From Opitutaceae bacterium (lineage in GTDB: Bacteria; Verrucomicrobiota; Verrucomicrobiia; Opitutales; Opitutaceae), in NCBI GenBank assembly GCA_028284385.1, contig JANQRT010000059.1, forward strand, positions 124,001 through 188,000: 64,000 nucleotides of DNA. Reading direction: 5' to 3'. The position numbers and the translations under genes are program-made. Below the pieces are notes generated by a model. That model searched no databases, was not told where the DNA came from, and was given only the letters and a program-made list of their open reading frames with translations. The stretch's first letter is position 1; every line of letters begins with the position of its first letter. Below are positions 35,933 to 46,516 of this stretch, in pieces.

Positions 35933-37096
35933 TTACAAGAGACTTGCTATCAAGTCGAGGTCGACGTTTTCCTGTATCATATTTTTGATTACGGGAATCT
36001 TGTCTTGATCTTCTGGCTGAGTTTTGACTGTCATGCTGTGGATGCGAGAAGCCACATTGTAGCTGTCCTGCTTTGCCAGGAGCACGGGAATGTGGCTCTT
36101 GGCTATCATATCGCTGAGACGTTTGTGGGGAACAATGCCTCGCGTAAGCACGATTCCGGAAATAGCCTCCACTCCTGGCGTGGCGGCGTAGGAAATTACC
36201 GCCATTATGATATCTTCCCTATCGCCTGGCGTTATGATCAAGGCTCCAGGAGTAAGCGTATCCAAAATTCCTGTAGCCGTCATAGCCCCGATGATTATTT
36301 TGCTGACTCGATTCCAGGTAAGATCCTTCTCTTCATGAAGCCATTCGCCATTGATCCTTTCCGCCACCTGATGAAGGTTGGGTGACGATAAGGCTTTCAC
36401 TTCCGGGAGCAGACCGAGCAAGGGAATCCCTAGTCTTTTCAAGCCAATGCCGGTATATTTTCGGATGAATTCCATCTTATCGGTCTGCACCTTATTGATA
36501 ATCGCTCCCACGACTTCCACTCCTTCCTTGTCGAAAAGAGCCTTGTTCATCGCAATTTCATCAATCGGCTGCCCGATTCCCCCTCTGCTTACGATAATGG
36601 CTTTAGCGTCTAGAAGCCTTGCTACATGGGCATTTGACATGTCGAAAACCGAACCCACGCCCGCGTGTCCGCTTCCCTCAATCAGCGTGAAGTCCTTTTC
36701 CCATGACGACCTGTCAAACGCTCGGCAAACGCGATCAGTAAGGCGAGCCTTCGTCTGGTCTGGCTGTTCTAAATAACGACGGGTAAAGTTCCCGTCGATC
36801 GCGATGGGACTCATGCTCGTGATGGGCACCTCGACGTTGTAGGTTCGCTCCAGTAGTACTGAGTCTTCGTCGATCAGCTGACCTTCGATTTCGACGAATC
36901 GTTGTCCTACCGGCTTGATAAAGCCAACTTTGCCAAATCGATGCTGGAGCGCCGAGAACAAGCCAAGACAAGTGGTCGTCTTTCCATCGTTCATACGTGT
37001 CCCGGCCACGAATATCCGCTTGGTTTCCGTATTGCTGGGCTTGGTCAACAAGGCATTGTTTGGCTTCCTGCCTGCCGTTTTTCGCTTTGCTTCCAT
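35933..37096 (-). CDS. Stand-alone Pta N-terminal-like protein (BioD-type P-loop + DRTGG domain)
   Basis: A 387-residue protein matching the N-terminal regulatory half of long enterobacterial Pta, which lies fused to the catalytic domain there. Residues 25-240 are a dethiobiotin-synthetase-like P-loop domain (AGTRMNDGKTTTCLGL; TLIEGSGHAGVGSVFD). Residues 250-370 are a DRTGG domain (PGDREDIIMAVISYA; GIVLTRGIVPHK). In E. coli this region modulates Pta activity allosterically. Here it starts 9 bases after the catalytic pta gene, so it is likely a trans-acting regulator or partner. Role is inference from the fusion. Confidence 0.82.
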   Translation of the reverse strand: MEAKRKTAGRKPNNALLTKPSNTETKRIFVAGTRMNDGKTTTCLGLFSALQHRFGKVGFIKPVGQRFVEIEGQLIDEDSVLLERTYNVEVPITSMSPIAIDGNFTRRYLEQPDQTKARLTDRVCRAFDRSSWEKDFTLIEGSGHAGVGSVFDMSNAHVARLLDAKAIIVSRGGIGQPIDEIAMNKALFDKEGVEVVGAIINKVQTDKMEFIRKYTGIGLKRLGIPLLGLLPEVKALSSPNLHQVAERINGEWLHEEKDLTWNRVSKIIIGAMTATGILDTLTPGALIITPGDREDIIMAVISYAATPGVEAISGIVLTRGIVPHKRLSDMIAKSHIPVLLAKQDSYNVASRIHSMTVKTQPEDQDKIPVIKNMIQENVDLDLIASLL

Positions 37097-37105
37097 CGAA
37101 ATCGG

Positions 37106-38143
37106 CTATCCTTCAGGATGGTAAAGCAAGTTATGGTCGATTGCCTGGCAGCCGACAATCGCTGCCGCTCCTAGAATATCGTGAGCGCTTGCTCCTCTAC
37201 TGATCTCCGCTGCCGGCCTTTTAAGGCCCATGATTATTTGTCCGTAGTTGTTGGCTCCGGCCAAAATTTGAACCAGTTTTGAAGCGATATTACCGCTATT
37301 CAAGTCTGGGAAAATGAGCACGTTGGAGTTACCGGCAACGGGACTGGAATCGATTCCCTTGGTAATGGCGGTTGCCATGTCCAAGGCTGCATCTACCTGT
37401 ATATCTCCCTCGACTTCCAGATCGAAGGCCAGTGTGCGGGCTTTTTCCTTAGCGATTCGAGTAGCTTCCTTAATTTTCGCGATGGGAGCATGCTTTTCAT
37501 TTCCATGAGTCGAAAAGCTGAGCATGGCGACCTTGGGCAAGGCATTGGTCAAATGATTTGCCAGGCGAGCGACATTCAAGGCTATGTCAGCCAACTGCTT
37601 TGAATTCGGATCAGGTATCACTCCGCAGTCTCCCATGAAAAGGGCGCCGTCAATGCCAACCGGCTTCTCTTCCATCTCTAAAATCACCAAGGATGAAGCT
37701 ACCTCTACGTTTTCCTGCGTTCCAATGATTTGAAACAAAGGTCGCAAGGCGCTGGAGGCTTTGGCGGTCGCTCCCGAAATGATGGCTTCCGCCTGGTTGC
37801 GCTTAAGCATCAGAGTTGCGAAGATGTTCGGATCGAGGACAAGTTTTCTGAGTTCTTGCGGTTCGTTCTCTTTGTAGCGTTCCACCTCTTTTAGGTCCTC
37901 TACAAAAGCTTCGATATCGCTGCTTCGAGCCGGCTCGACCAGGCGCATCCCTTTCGTTGTAAGATCCAGCTTCGCGGCCTTGTCCTTTATCTTGGTTCGA
38001 TCGCCTATCAGGATCGGAACCCCCATCCCAAGGGATACGATCTGCCTAGCGGCCTGCAGGATTCGGGCGTCGTCACCATCCGTAAAAACGATCCGTTTGG
38101 GATGGTTGCGCAGCTTTTCCACTAATCTATCTATCAAATTCAT
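37106..38143 (-). CDS. pta: Phosphate acetyltransferase, short catalytic form
   Basis: A 345-residue phosphotransacetylase that converts acetyl-CoA and phosphate to acetyl phosphate. It opens MNLIDRLVEKLRNHPKRIVF and has DGDDARILQAA, GAT at ISGATAKAS, and the C-terminal signature LNSGNIASKLVQILAGANNYG...GLKRPAAEISRGAS. Length equals the single-domain Pta of Bacillus and Methanosarcina. No ackA is adjacent. A BioD-P-loop/DRTGG protein gene starts 9 bases downstream, re-creating in two polypeptides the parts of long Pta in the reversed order. Confidence 0.94.
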   Translation of the reverse strand: MNLIDRLVEKLRNHPKRIVFTDGDDARILQAARQIVSLGMGVPILIGDRTKIKDKAAKLDLTTKGMRLVEPARSSDIEAFVEDLKEVERYKENEPQELRKLVLDPNIFATLMLKRNQAEAIISGATAKASSALRPLFQIIGTQENVEVASSLVILEMEEKPVGIDGALFMGDCGVIPDPNSKQLADIALNVARLANHLTNALPKVAMLSFSTHGNEKHAPIAKIKEATRIAKEKARTLAFDLEVEGDIQVDAALDMATAITKGIDSSPVAGNSNVLIFPDLNSGNIASKLVQILAGANNYGQIIMGLKRPAAEISRGASAHDILGAAAIVGCQAIDHNLLYHPEG

Positions 38144-38366
38144 CAGGGTAAAATAGGTATAGGCCGTTAGTCAGCAGGATGGGGACCATGTTCAGTCGTG
38201 GAGAGCTAGTTTCGAGAGGATTCTACTTTCTTTGGGGCAACTGTTTAACTAGGAACGATGAAGAAGCTGTCAAACGCGTTAGCCCGTTTGAAGAGGTCTA
38301 TCATTCGCTGATGACGGAGCCTCAAATGTCTTGCTCGACTGCGGGGATTAAGCGAGAAGGAAATCG

Positions 38367-39917
38367 ATGTCAAAGTTGCTGTCTCGGATAGGCCTAGTAT
38401 CCGTCTTCACTCTCTTTTCGCGCGTTTTGGGATTGGGTCGAGACATGCTTACCATCGCCATTTTTGGAGCCTCTGTTTGGAACTCGGCTTTCATCACGGC
38501 CTTCACTTTGCCCAACCTTTTTCGCAGGCTGTTGGGGGAGGGCGCTTTGACGGCCGCGTTGATGCCGAACTTGAGTGAAGAGCTGGAGCAAGGCGGTCGA
38601 GAAGCCGTTCACGCATTGGTCAATAAGACGCTTAGCTGGCTGCTTGTAATCTGTTCCGCGATTATCGTGATTGCCTGGATAATTCTTTTTTTCGTTCAAA
38701 ACGCGAGTGTATCAGAAAAATGGGTGCTGAAAGCTCAGCTAGGAATCATACTTTTTCCTTACATCGCCTTAATATGTCTGGCTGCCATTCTTGCGGCTGT
38801 ATTGAATTTATTCGGACGATTTGGAGTGCCCGCTCTTACGGCGGTTTGGCTTAATGCCAGCATCATTATTTTCCTTGGCGGTCTTGGCTCTTTATTCGGC
38901 GAATCGCCTTTCGAGAAAATGATGTTCCTTTGCGCGGGAGTCTTGATTGGCGGACTTTTCCAATTGGCTGTACCCGTCTGGGCCCTACGCAAGGAAGGAT
39001 GGAGGCCGCACCTGGACTTCGCTGTTTCGGATCGCTTGCGAAGCGTCATGCTTCTTACTTTACCGGGCATCTATGGGGCGGCTGCCTACCAGATTAATAT
39101 TCTGATATCTCGCGAACTAGCTTTCTACATCAATGACCAGGGAGCCTCTTTACTCTATTATTCCAACCGCCTTGTGGAGCTGCCTTTAGGGATGTTTACC
39201 ATCGCAATATCGACGGTTATATTTCCAGCGTTGGCTAAAGCGGTTGCTGGCGGAAGGGATGAGGAGTTTGCCCAAACTCACCGGAAGGGAATCTGTCTTT
39301 CTTCGATGATGGCCTGTCCGGCCGCTGTCGGCCTTGCTTTGCTATCTCATGAAATCATTCAGACTCTTTTCCAACACGGTTTGTTCAAGAGCGCCGATAC
39401 GGAATCCATGATTCCCATTCTCATCATTTTCGCGATGGGCTTGCCCTTCTACTCCTTCGTATCGGTTGAAACGCGCGCGTTCTACGCCATTAAGGATGTG
39501 AAATCTCCAGTCAAAGCAGCCACGTTTGCCTTATGCGTCAATCTCGTCCTGAGTTTGGTCCTTATGACTCGATTTGAGACCATAGGCTTAGCCGTGGCCA
39601 GCAATACGTCGGTGGTGTTTCAATGCCTCGTTTTGCATTGGATGTTGCGAAAAAGGCGGACTGATGTCCAATTGCGAAAGCTGTTGCCGGATTTTGCTAA
39701 AATCCTTTTGGGCTCCACCGTTATGGGGCTGTCTCTTTGGGCTGTTCAAAAGGGAATCAGCCCCTACTTGTCCGCTGGACACGTGGGTAGCCTTATAAAG
39801 TTGATTCTGCTCATTCCGCTTGGAGCTTTCATCTACTTCGTCATACTTAAATTGATACGTATGGAAACCGCAAACGAGGCAATCGCCTTGTTTCTTAGGC
39901 AAAAGAATCGAGCTTAA
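38367..39917 (+). CDS. murJ: Lipid II flippase MurJ (MviN)
   Basis: A 516-residue protein with about 14 membrane helices of the MOP superfamily. It begins with VSVFTLFSRVLGLGRDMLTI, the MurJ N-terminal signature, and has LPNLFRRLLGEGALTAALMP, conserved in this family. It moves the peptidoglycan precursor lipid II across the inner membrane. A GAGAAGG ribosome site precedes the ATG. The 223 bases between pta and murJ are a divergent promoter region in which I see no gene. A flavoprotein gene follows 24 bases downstream. Confidence 0.95.
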   Translation: MSKLLSRIGLVSVFTLFSRVLGLGRDMLTIAIFGASVWNSAFITAFTLPNLFRRLLGEGALTAALMPNLSEELEQGGREAVHALVNKTLSWLLVICSAIIVIAWIILFFVQNASVSEKWVLKAQLGIILFPYIALICLAAILAAVLNLFGRFGVPALTAVWLNASIIIFLGGLGSLFGESPFEKMMFLCAGVLIGGLFQLAVPVWALRKEGWRPHLDFAVSDRLRSVMLLTLPGIYGAAAYQINILISRELAFYINDQGASLLYYSNRLVELPLGMFTIAISTVIFPALAKAVAGGRDEEFAQTHRKGICLSSMMACPAAVGLALLSHEIIQTLFQHGLFKSADTESMIPILIIFAMGLPFYSFVSVETRAFYAIKDVKSPVKAATFALCVNLVLSLVLMTRFETIGLAVASNTSVVFQCLVLHWMLRKRRTDVQLRKLLPDFAKILLGSTVMGLSLWAVQKGISPYLSAGHVGSLIKLILLIPLGAFIYFVILKLIRMETANEAIALFLRQKNRA

Positions 39918-39941
39918 TTCGACGACCACGGTTTGTACTTC

Positions 39942-41444
39942 ATGACCAGGAAACGCTTAACGAAAAAAAAGGACTCTGCCAAGAAGGCTACTCTCCGACT
40001 GCTAAATAGTCTTGGTAGTCGAAAAGTCATTACTCAAGGAAACGCCAAGTACATGGGGTCCTTTGATAGTAGTAAGCTGGCTTTCGATTACGATGCTTTG
40101 TTACGGGCTCGTAGCGAAAATGACGTCTCAGTCTGCCTTAAATTGGCAAACGAATACGGAGTCCCTGTCACTACTCGAGGAGCCGGAACATCCTTGACGG
40201 GATCAGCGAGTCCTGCCGGAGGCGGCTGGGTGCTGGACGTTACTCTGATGAATCGAATTGCTATAAAAAAGGACAAGGCGATGGCGATTGTTCAGCCAGG
40301 GGCAATCGTTAGTTCGATTCAGGCTGCGGCGGAAGCGGAAGGCCTTTTCTATCCTCCCGATCCTTCTTCCCAGAAGTATTGTACCATCGGGGGCAATATC
40401 GCTTGCAATGCCGGGGGCATGCGTTGCGCGAAGTACGGGGTGACACGCGACTATGTCCTGGCCCTCGAAGGCTTTCTTCCCAATGGAGAAAAAGTGTCTT
40501 GGGGCGGCGAATACAGGAAATACGCTACTGGCTACAATATTCGCGATCTGTGGATTGGAAGCGAGGGGACATTGGGGGTTGTTACTAAGGCGGTGTTGAA
40601 ACTCCTGCCGAAGCCAGAGAAGACTTGGACTTTGGTGGCAGCTTTCGATAGCGATGAAGATGCCTTGAGAGCCGTCCAACGTCTGCTAGAGGAGGGATTT
40701 CATCCGTCGATACTCGAATTTCTTGATAAGCGAACTATTTATTGCGCAGAAGAGATTGCAGGCGTCCGTCTCTTCAAGAACGTATCCGGAAAACCCTTGC
40801 TTCTTGTCGAATTTGATGGCCCCAAAGCGGCTCTGACTAAGCTCAAACCAAAAGTCCTTAATTGGGCAAAGAGAACGAGCAGAGCCTATAAGCAGGCTAA
40901 AAACGATAGAGAGGCGGAAATGCTCTGGGAAACCAGACGCAAATGCTCTGGCGCGATGTTCGCTTTGGGCGATACCAAAATCAATGAAGATATCGTTGTT
41001 CCTCTAGAGAATCAGGTTCGTTTTGCCAAATTTTTGGATACGCTCGTTAGGCGATCTCGATTACCCATCGCCACTTTTGGTCATGCGGCGGATGGCAACT
41101 TTCACGTCAATATCATGTATCATCGAGATAATGACGATGAAATGGCTCGAGCCAAGTGGGCGGTTAAGGAACTCATGCAAAAAATTGTAGGCCTAAAAGG
41201 TACGATTTCAGGAGAGCATGGTATTGGTTTAGCCAAGACGCCGTTCATGAAGATCGCCCGAAACGAAGCGGAAATGGATGCCATGCGTGCGATAAAAAAA
41301 GCCCTCGATCCGAATAACATCCTCAATCCAGGAAAGATCTTCGATGTGTATGAGGTTTGGAATCACACTCCCGAAACGGTAAGCCTTCCATGGGACAAGA
41401 AACGACCTGAAGGTCGACGGATTTTACCTGAGCATTTGTTTTAG
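39942..41444 (+). CDS. FAD-linked oxidase, GlcD/D-lactate dehydrogenase type
   Basis: A protein of about 500 residues with the PCMH-type FAD domain (VPVTTRGAGTSLTGSASP; CTIGGNIACNAGG; WIGSEGTLGVVT) and the C-terminal oxidase domain (FGHAADGNFHVNIM; GTISGEHGIGLAKTPFM). Family members oxidise glycolate, D-lactate or related 2-hydroxy acids. Without a GlcE/GlcF partner nearby the substrate is open. The ATG at 39942 is preferred over the TTG three codons upstream. It follows murJ by 24 bases and converges on serC. Confidence 0.88.
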   Translation: MTRKRLTKKKDSAKKATLRLLNSLGSRKVITQGNAKYMGSFDSSKLAFDYDALLRARSENDVSVCLKLANEYGVPVTTRGAGTSLTGSASPAGGGWVLDVTLMNRIAIKKDKAMAIVQPGAIVSSIQAAAEAEGLFYPPDPSSQKYCTIGGNIACNAGGMRCAKYGVTRDYVLALEGFLPNGEKVSWGGEYRKYATGYNIRDLWIGSEGTLGVVTKAVLKLLPKPEKTWTLVAAFDSDEDALRAVQRLLEEGFHPSILEFLDKRTIYCAEEIAGVRLFKNVSGKPLLLVEFDGPKAALTKLKPKVLNWAKRTSRAYKQAKNDREAEMLWETRRKCSGAMFALGDTKINEDIVVPLENQVRFAKFLDTLVRRSRLPIATFGHAADGNFHVNIMYHRDNDDEMARAKWAVKELMQKIVGLKGTISGEHGIGLAKTPFMKIARNEAEMDAMRAIKKALDPNNILNPGKIFDVYEVWNHTPETVSLPWDKKRPEGRRILPEHLF

Positions 41445-41460
41445 CTTTCCGCTTCGCAAT

Positions 41461-42606
41461 CTAGTCTTTGATCTGCTCGAAGGCCCAGTCAAGCCAGGGT
41501 AGAAGCAGTCGGGTGTCGTCCGCATCGACCGTTGCTCCGCCCCAGAGTCGAACTCCTGGAGGAGCGTCACGATAGGATCCGAAATCGTAAGCCACCTCTT
41601 CTTCTTCAAGGATCTTCACTAGCTGCTTCGCCTTTACGGCTTGCTCTTCCTTGGGAAGCGATCGATACCACGCATCCACAATTTTCATACAAATCGAAGT
41701 ATTTGAGCGGGTCGCTCGATCATTGGCCAGGAAATCGATCCATGGCGTTTTGGAAACCCAGTCTTCTACAGCTTGAAGATTCGACTGAGAGCGACCAATC
41801 AATGCGGGAAGCCCGCCGATTTCCTCCGCCCATCTTAGCCCGTCTAGCGCATCCTCGATGCAAAGCATAGAGACGGTGTTAATCGTGTCTCCCTGAAATA
41901 TGCCTTGAATCAGCTTTCCGTTTTTCGTCAGGCGAAAGATTTTCGGAAGCGGCCAGGGTGGGGTATAGGTTTCCAGGCGACGCACAGCTCTAGGGCTCAA
42001 GACAAGCATGCCATGTGCCGCTTCGCCTCCCATCACCTTCTGCCAAGACCAAGTGGCTACATCCAGCTTGTCCCATGGCAAATCCATAGCGAAAGCCGCT
42101 GAGGTAGCGTCGCAAATACTCAAGCCTTCTCGATTATCCCAAATCCAGTCTGCATTTGGCACTTTCACTCCCGAAGTGGTGCCGTTCCAGGTGAATACCA
42201 CGTCATTTGACCAACTCGCCGAGCTGAGGTCTGGCAAGTCGCCGTAATCCGCTTTGAGGACGCGTACATGCTCGAGCTTCAATTGTCTAATAACGTCCGT
42301 TACCCAGCCCGAACCGAATGACTCCCAAGCGAGCATGTCCACGCCGCGTTCTCCCAGAAGCGACCAAAGGGCTATCTCCACTGCTCCCGTATCCGAAGCG
42401 GGCACGATACCGCACACGTAGTCGTCCGGTATGCCAAGCAGCGTTATAGATCGTTCGATAACTTCCTGTATACAAGCCTTCGCCTCCTTAGAACGATGGG
42501 ATCGGCCGACGAGCGCGTTTTTCAAATGGTCTGGCGACCAGCCTGGTCTCTTTGAGCAGGGTCCCGATGAGAAATGCGGGCGTTTTGGCTTTTGCGTGGG
42601 TTTCAT
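41461..42606 (-). CDS. serC: Phosphoserine aminotransferase
   Basis: A 381-residue PLP aminotransferase of the second SerC type (the alpha-proteobacterial/Methanosarcina group). It converts 3-phosphohydroxypyruvate and glutamate to phosphoserine. It starts with [17 protein letters not shown] and contains [10 protein letters not shown], the [13 protein letters not shown] pocket and the PLP lysine in [20 protein letters not shown]. Length matches. It is monocistronic, or in a unit with surE (86 bases upstream), and serA is not in the window. Confidence 0.92.
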   Translation of the reverse strand: MKPTQKPKRPHFSSGPCSKRPGWSPDHLKNALVGRSHRSKEAKACIQEVIERSITLLGIPDDYVCGIVPASDTGAVEIALWSLLGERGVDMLAWESFGSGWVTDVIRQLKLEHVRVLKADYGDLPDLSSASWSNDVVFTWNGTTSGVKVPNADWIWDNREGLSICDATSAAFAMDLPWDKLDVATWSWQKVMGGEAAHGMLVLSPRAVRRLETYTPPWPLPKIFRLTKNGKLIQGIFQGDTINTVSMLCIEDALDGLRWAEEIGGLPALIGRSQSNLQAVEDWVSKTPWIDFLANDRATRSNTSICMKIVDAWYRSLPKEEQAVKAKQLVKILEEEEVAYDFGSYRDAPPGVRLWGGATVDADDTRLLLPWLDWAFEQIKD

Positions 42607-42692
42607 GAATCGAATAACGAAAGGCCGCTATAGAAAGCTTAACCAGCTGTCAATCATCTGGCTAATTCGATCTCCGCGTAATCGAAAAATTG

Positions 42693-43457
42693 TTACAAGG
42701 CACTGGATATGCGAGAGTAATCGAGACGCGTGTAGCTTATGTGACCGTCTTTCAGACATTTCAGGTCTGCGAGATGATCTTCGCGCAGCTCTCTCAAATG
42801 CGAGTATTCGAATGAAAATTCGTCTCCGTCTCGTTTATATAGGCAGCTCGAAACAGTGTTCATCGCTGTGGTTTCACGAATCTCGGCCTTCGTGAAATCG
42901 GTAAAAGGAAAGTTCAAACTATGCACGATGGCATAGTTTTCCGACTGGTCTCGGAGCATGTCTTTGGCGAATGTCACTAGTCGCGAGGACGCTTCCTCGG
43001 CTCTCTTGATATATTTTGGATCGATGGCTTCGTCTCGATTTTGCAGATCCTGGTACTCTTCCGGTCTTAAGGCCATGGAAGCGGCAATCGATGGGATTTC
43101 GTGCAGCGCTGCTTCCAAAGCTGCTCCTATAGTGCCGGAAGATGCTATAAATGAGAGTCCTGTATTATGACCGACGTTGAGCCCTGAAACTACCAAGTCG
43201 GGCTTCCCTTCAAGAAGATGCCCGAGAGCAATGTTTACGCAATCCGCTGGAGATCCACTTAGGCTAAAGGCAGAGTAGGGAAAGCCTTCGCGACGCTTCA
43301 AGCTGATTTTCTTAAAGCGGCTCATAGCCTTGCTGATCCAGCTTTGCTCTTCAGCTGGAGCGGCAATCACAACCTCTCCCAAGTCCATAAAAGCCTTCGC
43401 CAATGGCAACATGAAAGGAGAATCTATGCCATCGTCATTGGTAATTAGAATTCTCAT
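42693..43457 (-). CDS. surE: 5'/3'-nucleotidase SurE
   Basis: A 254-residue metal-dependent phosphatase acting on nucleoside monophosphates. It begins MRILITNDDGIDSP with the metal-binding Asp8-Asp9, then VVSGLNVGHNTG and SGTIGAALEAALHEIPSIA, all family hallmarks. It lies downstream of the pnp terminator on the same strand and 86 bases ahead of serC. Confidence 0.95.
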   Translation of the reverse strand: MRILITNDDGIDSPFMLPLAKAFMDLGEVVIAAPAEEQSWISKAMSRFKKISLKRREGFPYSAFSLSGSPADCVNIALGHLLEGKPDLVVSGLNVGHNTGLSFIASSGTIGAALEAALHEIPSIAASMALRPEEYQDLQNRDEAIDPKYIKRAEEASSRLVTFAKDMLRDQSENYAIVHSLNFPFTDFTKAEIRETTAMNTVSSCLYKRDGDEFSFEYSHLRELREDHLADLKCLKDGHISYTRLDYSRISSAL

Positions 43458-43494
43458 ACGTTTTAGAATTTCCTGAGAGATTTATGGAAGAAAA

Positions 43495-43521
43495 AAGGCC
43501 AGCGCGATAAGCGCTGGCCTT
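43495..43521 (-). terminator. Strong terminator after pnp
   Basis: A perfect 11-bp GC-rich stem (AAGGCCAGCGC / GCGCTGGCCTT) with a 5-base loop. On the minus strand it is followed by a T run, so it ends pnp transcription before surE. Confidence 0.93.
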
Positions 43522-43545
43522 GAAATTCATAGGCTCAGCTAATGA

Positions 43546-45753
43546 TTAGGAAGACGCTTGCGCCGTTTCCTCTTCAGGTTCTTCCGAACTCTCGGGTTCC
43601 GCGGCAGCTTCCTCTTCCTTCGCCTTTTTGCGCTCCTCTAGTTCTTCCAAAGCGGCGCGGCGACTCAGGCGTACTCGACCCTTTTCGTCGATGCCAATGC
43701 ACTTGACCACCATCTCGTCGCCAGGCTTGCACACGTCTTCGGTTCTACGAACGCGAAAGTCGGCCAGCTCCGAGATGTGAACCAGTCCTTCTTGGCCTGG
43801 TAGCACTTCAACAAAGCAACCGAAGTCCTTTACGCCCTTGACGATACCTCGATAGATTTTGCCTTCTTCGATTTCGCCGCAAACCAGATCGATTTCCTGC
43901 AAGGCTCGATCCATGGAGTCCTGACTGGTCGAGTACACGCTGACCTTGCCGCTATTATCTTCGGCAATGTCAATTTGGGCTCCGGTGATATCCACGATGC
44001 GACGGATATTCTTCCCGCCGGGACCGATGAGCGCTCCGATCTTTTCAGGATTAATTTGAACCGTCGTTATGCGCGGCGCGTGTTCGCTTACATTTTCTCT
44101 AGGAGCTGGAATGGCTTCCGCCATTGCGGCCAGAATCTGCAAACGAGCTTCACGTGATTGCATGACAGCCTCTTTTGTGATATCAAATGGGAGGCCGTTT
44201 ATTTTCAGGTCCAGCTGGAAGCCGGTAATGCCTTTTTCACTACCAGCAATTTTGAAATCCATATCGCCAAAATGGTCTTCCTCTCCCAGAATATCAGTAA
44301 GCGTTACGTGCTTGGTGATATTTCCTTCACTATCAGTTTCCGTTACGAGACCGCAGGAGATTCCAGCCACGGGGTTGCTGATGGGAACGCCCGCATCCAT
44401 GAGAGACATACATCCGCCGCAAATCGAAGCCATGGAAGTCGAGCCATTCGAAGCCATGATTTCGGATGTTATGCGTATGGAGTAAGCGAATTCGTCTTCT
44501 GGCGGAACAACTGGCAAAAGCGATCTTTCAGCTAGGGCGCCATGGCCGATTTCGCGACGGCCAGTAAAGCCGAAGCGTCCTGTTTCTCCAACGGAGTAAG
44601 GCGGGAAATTGTAGTGCAAAATAAACGACTTCGTTTTCGGACCGCCTGTAATGGCGTCAAGGCTTTGCGACTCATTCGTCGGCCCAAGCGTAGTCATCAC
44701 TAGAGCTTGAGTCTCGCCGCGTGAGAAGAGAGCTGAACCGTGAACGCGTGGTATTAGGCTAACGCTTCCTTTAAGTTCTCGAAGTTCGTCTGGCCCACGA
44801 CCGCCTGCGCGGACGCCTTTCTCTAGAATAGGGGAGCGATAGGCATGCTCCTGCAGCTCTTCCATGGCCATTGATAGCTGGGCGGGATTGTATTCATCTT
44901 CGCCTAGCTTTTCAATCAGAGCAGCTTCCGCTTCCTCTTTTAGCGCATCCATGGCGGCATTACGTTCCGTCTTGTCACCAAGACGAGCAGCTTCTGTGAT
45001 CTTATCGCCAATAAGATTGCTCACGAGATCACGAACATCGTCATCAAGCGTTACCAACGGAAATTCAGACTTCTGCTTGCCGGCTTCGCTTACCAGTTCT
45101 TCGATGCCTTCTATAACGGGCTGAATGGCTTTGTGAGCGAATTCAAGAGCGTCGATGAAATCGGATTCAGGGATCTGATCGGCGCTTCCTTCGATCATTA
45201 GCATCTCCTTTTTGGTGCCAACGTAGATCAAGTCTAGATCGGATTCGTATTGCTCTTCGATGGTTGGATTCGCGACGAAGTTTCCGTCAATCCGAGCGAC
45301 ACGAACCGCTCCAATGGGTCCATTCCAAGGAATGTCTGAAATGGCGAGAGCCGCGGAAGCTCCATTGATCATCAGAATGTCGGCTTCGTTCTGCTGGTCA
45401 GCGGACAGAAGAAAACCGATGATTTGGACTTCGTTGAGGAATCCCTTGGGGAAGAGAGGTCGGCATGGCCGGTCGCAGAGGCGAGAGGTTAGGATTTCCT
45501 TTTCGCTGGGACGGCCTTCGCGCTTGAAATACCCTCCTGGGATGCGGCCGGCGGCCGCGTATTTTTCTCTATAGTCGACGGTGAGTGGAAACCAGTCTTG
45601 GCCTTCTCTCACCGAGCTGGCCACTTGAGCTGACACGAAGAGGCTGGTTTCGCCTATCATGACCGTCACTGTTCCGCTTGCTAGTTGAGCTAGATCGCCA
45701 GTGGAAAACGTCATTCCATAATCGTCGATCGTTACACTGTGTTTTTGTATCAT
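43546..45753 (-). CDS. pnp: Polynucleotide phosphorylase
   Basis: A 735-residue 3'-5' phosphorolytic exoribonuclease. Two RNase PH-like domains (about 10-215 and 310-540, with [17 protein letters not shown] and the metal site [15 protein letters not shown]) flank an alpha-helical linker. A KH domain ([15 protein letters not shown], about 565-615) and an S1 domain ([21 protein letters not shown], about 630-700) follow. An acidic tail ([17 protein letters not shown]) of about 35 residues is extra. It is in the conserved order rpsO-pnp, with a terminator between them. Confidence 0.97.
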   Translation of the reverse strand: MIQKHSVTIDDYGMTFSTGDLAQLASGTVTVMIGETSLFVSAQVASSVREGQDWFPLTVDYREKYAAAGRIPGGYFKREGRPSEKEILTSRLCDRPCRPLFPKGFLNEVQIIGFLLSADQQNEADILMINGASAALAISDIPWNGPIGAVRVARIDGNFVANPTIEEQYESDLDLIYVGTKKEMLMIEGSADQIPESDFIDALEFAHKAIQPVIEGIEELVSEAGKQKSEFPLVTLDDDVRDLVSNLIGDKITEAARLGDKTERNAAMDALKEEAEAALIEKLGEDEYNPAQLSMAMEELQEHAYRSPILEKGVRAGGRGPDELRELKGSVSLIPRVHGSALFSRGETQALVMTTLGPTNESQSLDAITGGPKTKSFILHYNFPPYSVGETGRFGFTGRREIGHGALAERSLLPVVPPEDEFAYSIRITSEIMASNGSTSMASICGGCMSLMDAGVPISNPVAGISCGLVTETDSEGNITKHVTLTDILGEEDHFGDMDFKIAGSEKGITGFQLDLKINGLPFDITKEAVMQSREARLQILAAMAEAIPAPRENVSEHAPRITTVQINPEKIGALIGPGGKNIRRIVDITGAQIDIAEDNSGKVSVYSTSQDSMDRALQEIDLVCGEIEEGKIYRGIVKGVKDFGCFVEVLPGQEGLVHISELADFRVRRTEDVCKPGDEMVVKCIGIDEKGRVRLSRRAALEELEERKKAKEEEAAAEPESSEEPEEETAQASS

Positions 45754-45903
45754 TTCTGTATTAACAGTTTGGCGACTGAATGGGCTCGATGTATAGAGAG
45801 ATTTCCGGATAAGATCGCGTCCGACTGACCTGCGATAGATCTCATTCGGAAATTTCTCAATCGTGGCGCCATTCAGCGCATTGGGATTTCAGTTATATAA
45901 AAA

Positions 45904-45946
45904 GGACCTGTGGAACCCTGACAATTCGCAGAGTTTCAACAGGTCC
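45904..45946 (-). terminator. Terminator/attenuator between rpsO and pnp
   Basis: On the minus strand GGACCTGT pairs with ACAGGTCC, with a further interrupted GAA.CTG extension and a loop of about 10 bases. It is followed by TTTTTATATAA. It lies 80 bases after rpsO and 150 bases before pnp, so pnp is either read through or has its own promoter. Confidence 0.75.
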
Positions 45947-46025
45947 GCCAAAGTTAGAACTTCGTGTTCAAATTGCAAACGACGAAGCGTGAAAGCTGTA
46001 GCTTTGCCTGGGTTTCTTGTCGCAA

Positions 46026-46298
46026 CTATCGGCGAAGATTCAGTCGCTGCAGCATTTCGTTGTACTTGTCGAGGTCGTGCTTCTTCAAGTAGTCGAGCAG
46101 CTTACGTCGACGACTGGCCATTGCGAGAAGGCCGCGGCGGGTGTGGAAGTCCTTGCGATGAGTCCGGAGGTGCTCCGTGAGGTGATTGATGCGGGCGCTC
46201 AGAAGAGCGATCTGCACATCGCATGAACCAGTATCAGAATCGTGCGTTTTGAAGTCGCCGATAATTTGAGTTTTATCGATAGCTTTGCTTTTTGCCAT
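46026..46298 (-). CDS. rpsO: 30S ribosomal protein S15
   Basis: A 90-residue S15 protein that binds 16S rRNA in the central domain. It carries the signature motif [20 protein letters not shown] followed by [18 protein letters not shown]. Length is the norm. It is upstream of pnp as in most bacteria. The 218 bases before it have no gene and may hold its promoter. Confidence 0.98.
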   Translation of the reverse strand: MAKSKAIDKTQIIGDFKTHDSDTGSCDVQIALLSARINHLTEHLRTHRKDFHTRRGLLAMASRRRKLLDYLKKHDLDKYNEMLQRLNLRR

Positions 46299-46516
46299 TT
46301 AGTTACGGTTGAAGTTCACGGAATTCAGTTCCTCGTTGGAGGAACCGCTAGCCAGGGTTTTAGCCGAGCTAGCCGCTGGAGCCCTTAAAAATTCGGGGGC
46401 AATTCCGAGGAGGAGAGCGGTGTTGCCGCAGACCTCTAGCGTGAAAGGAGACCACAAGAATCGTTTTTCGTTGCGGCGCAACAAAATTTTCAGGCTTCTG
46501 GAAGATTGGAAAAGCT

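Noticed and set aside
38179-38391. Plus-strand ORF of 70 residues ahead of murJ
   Set aside because: Overlaps the murJ start and its product has no family resemblance; the region is better read as the pta/murJ divergent promoter.
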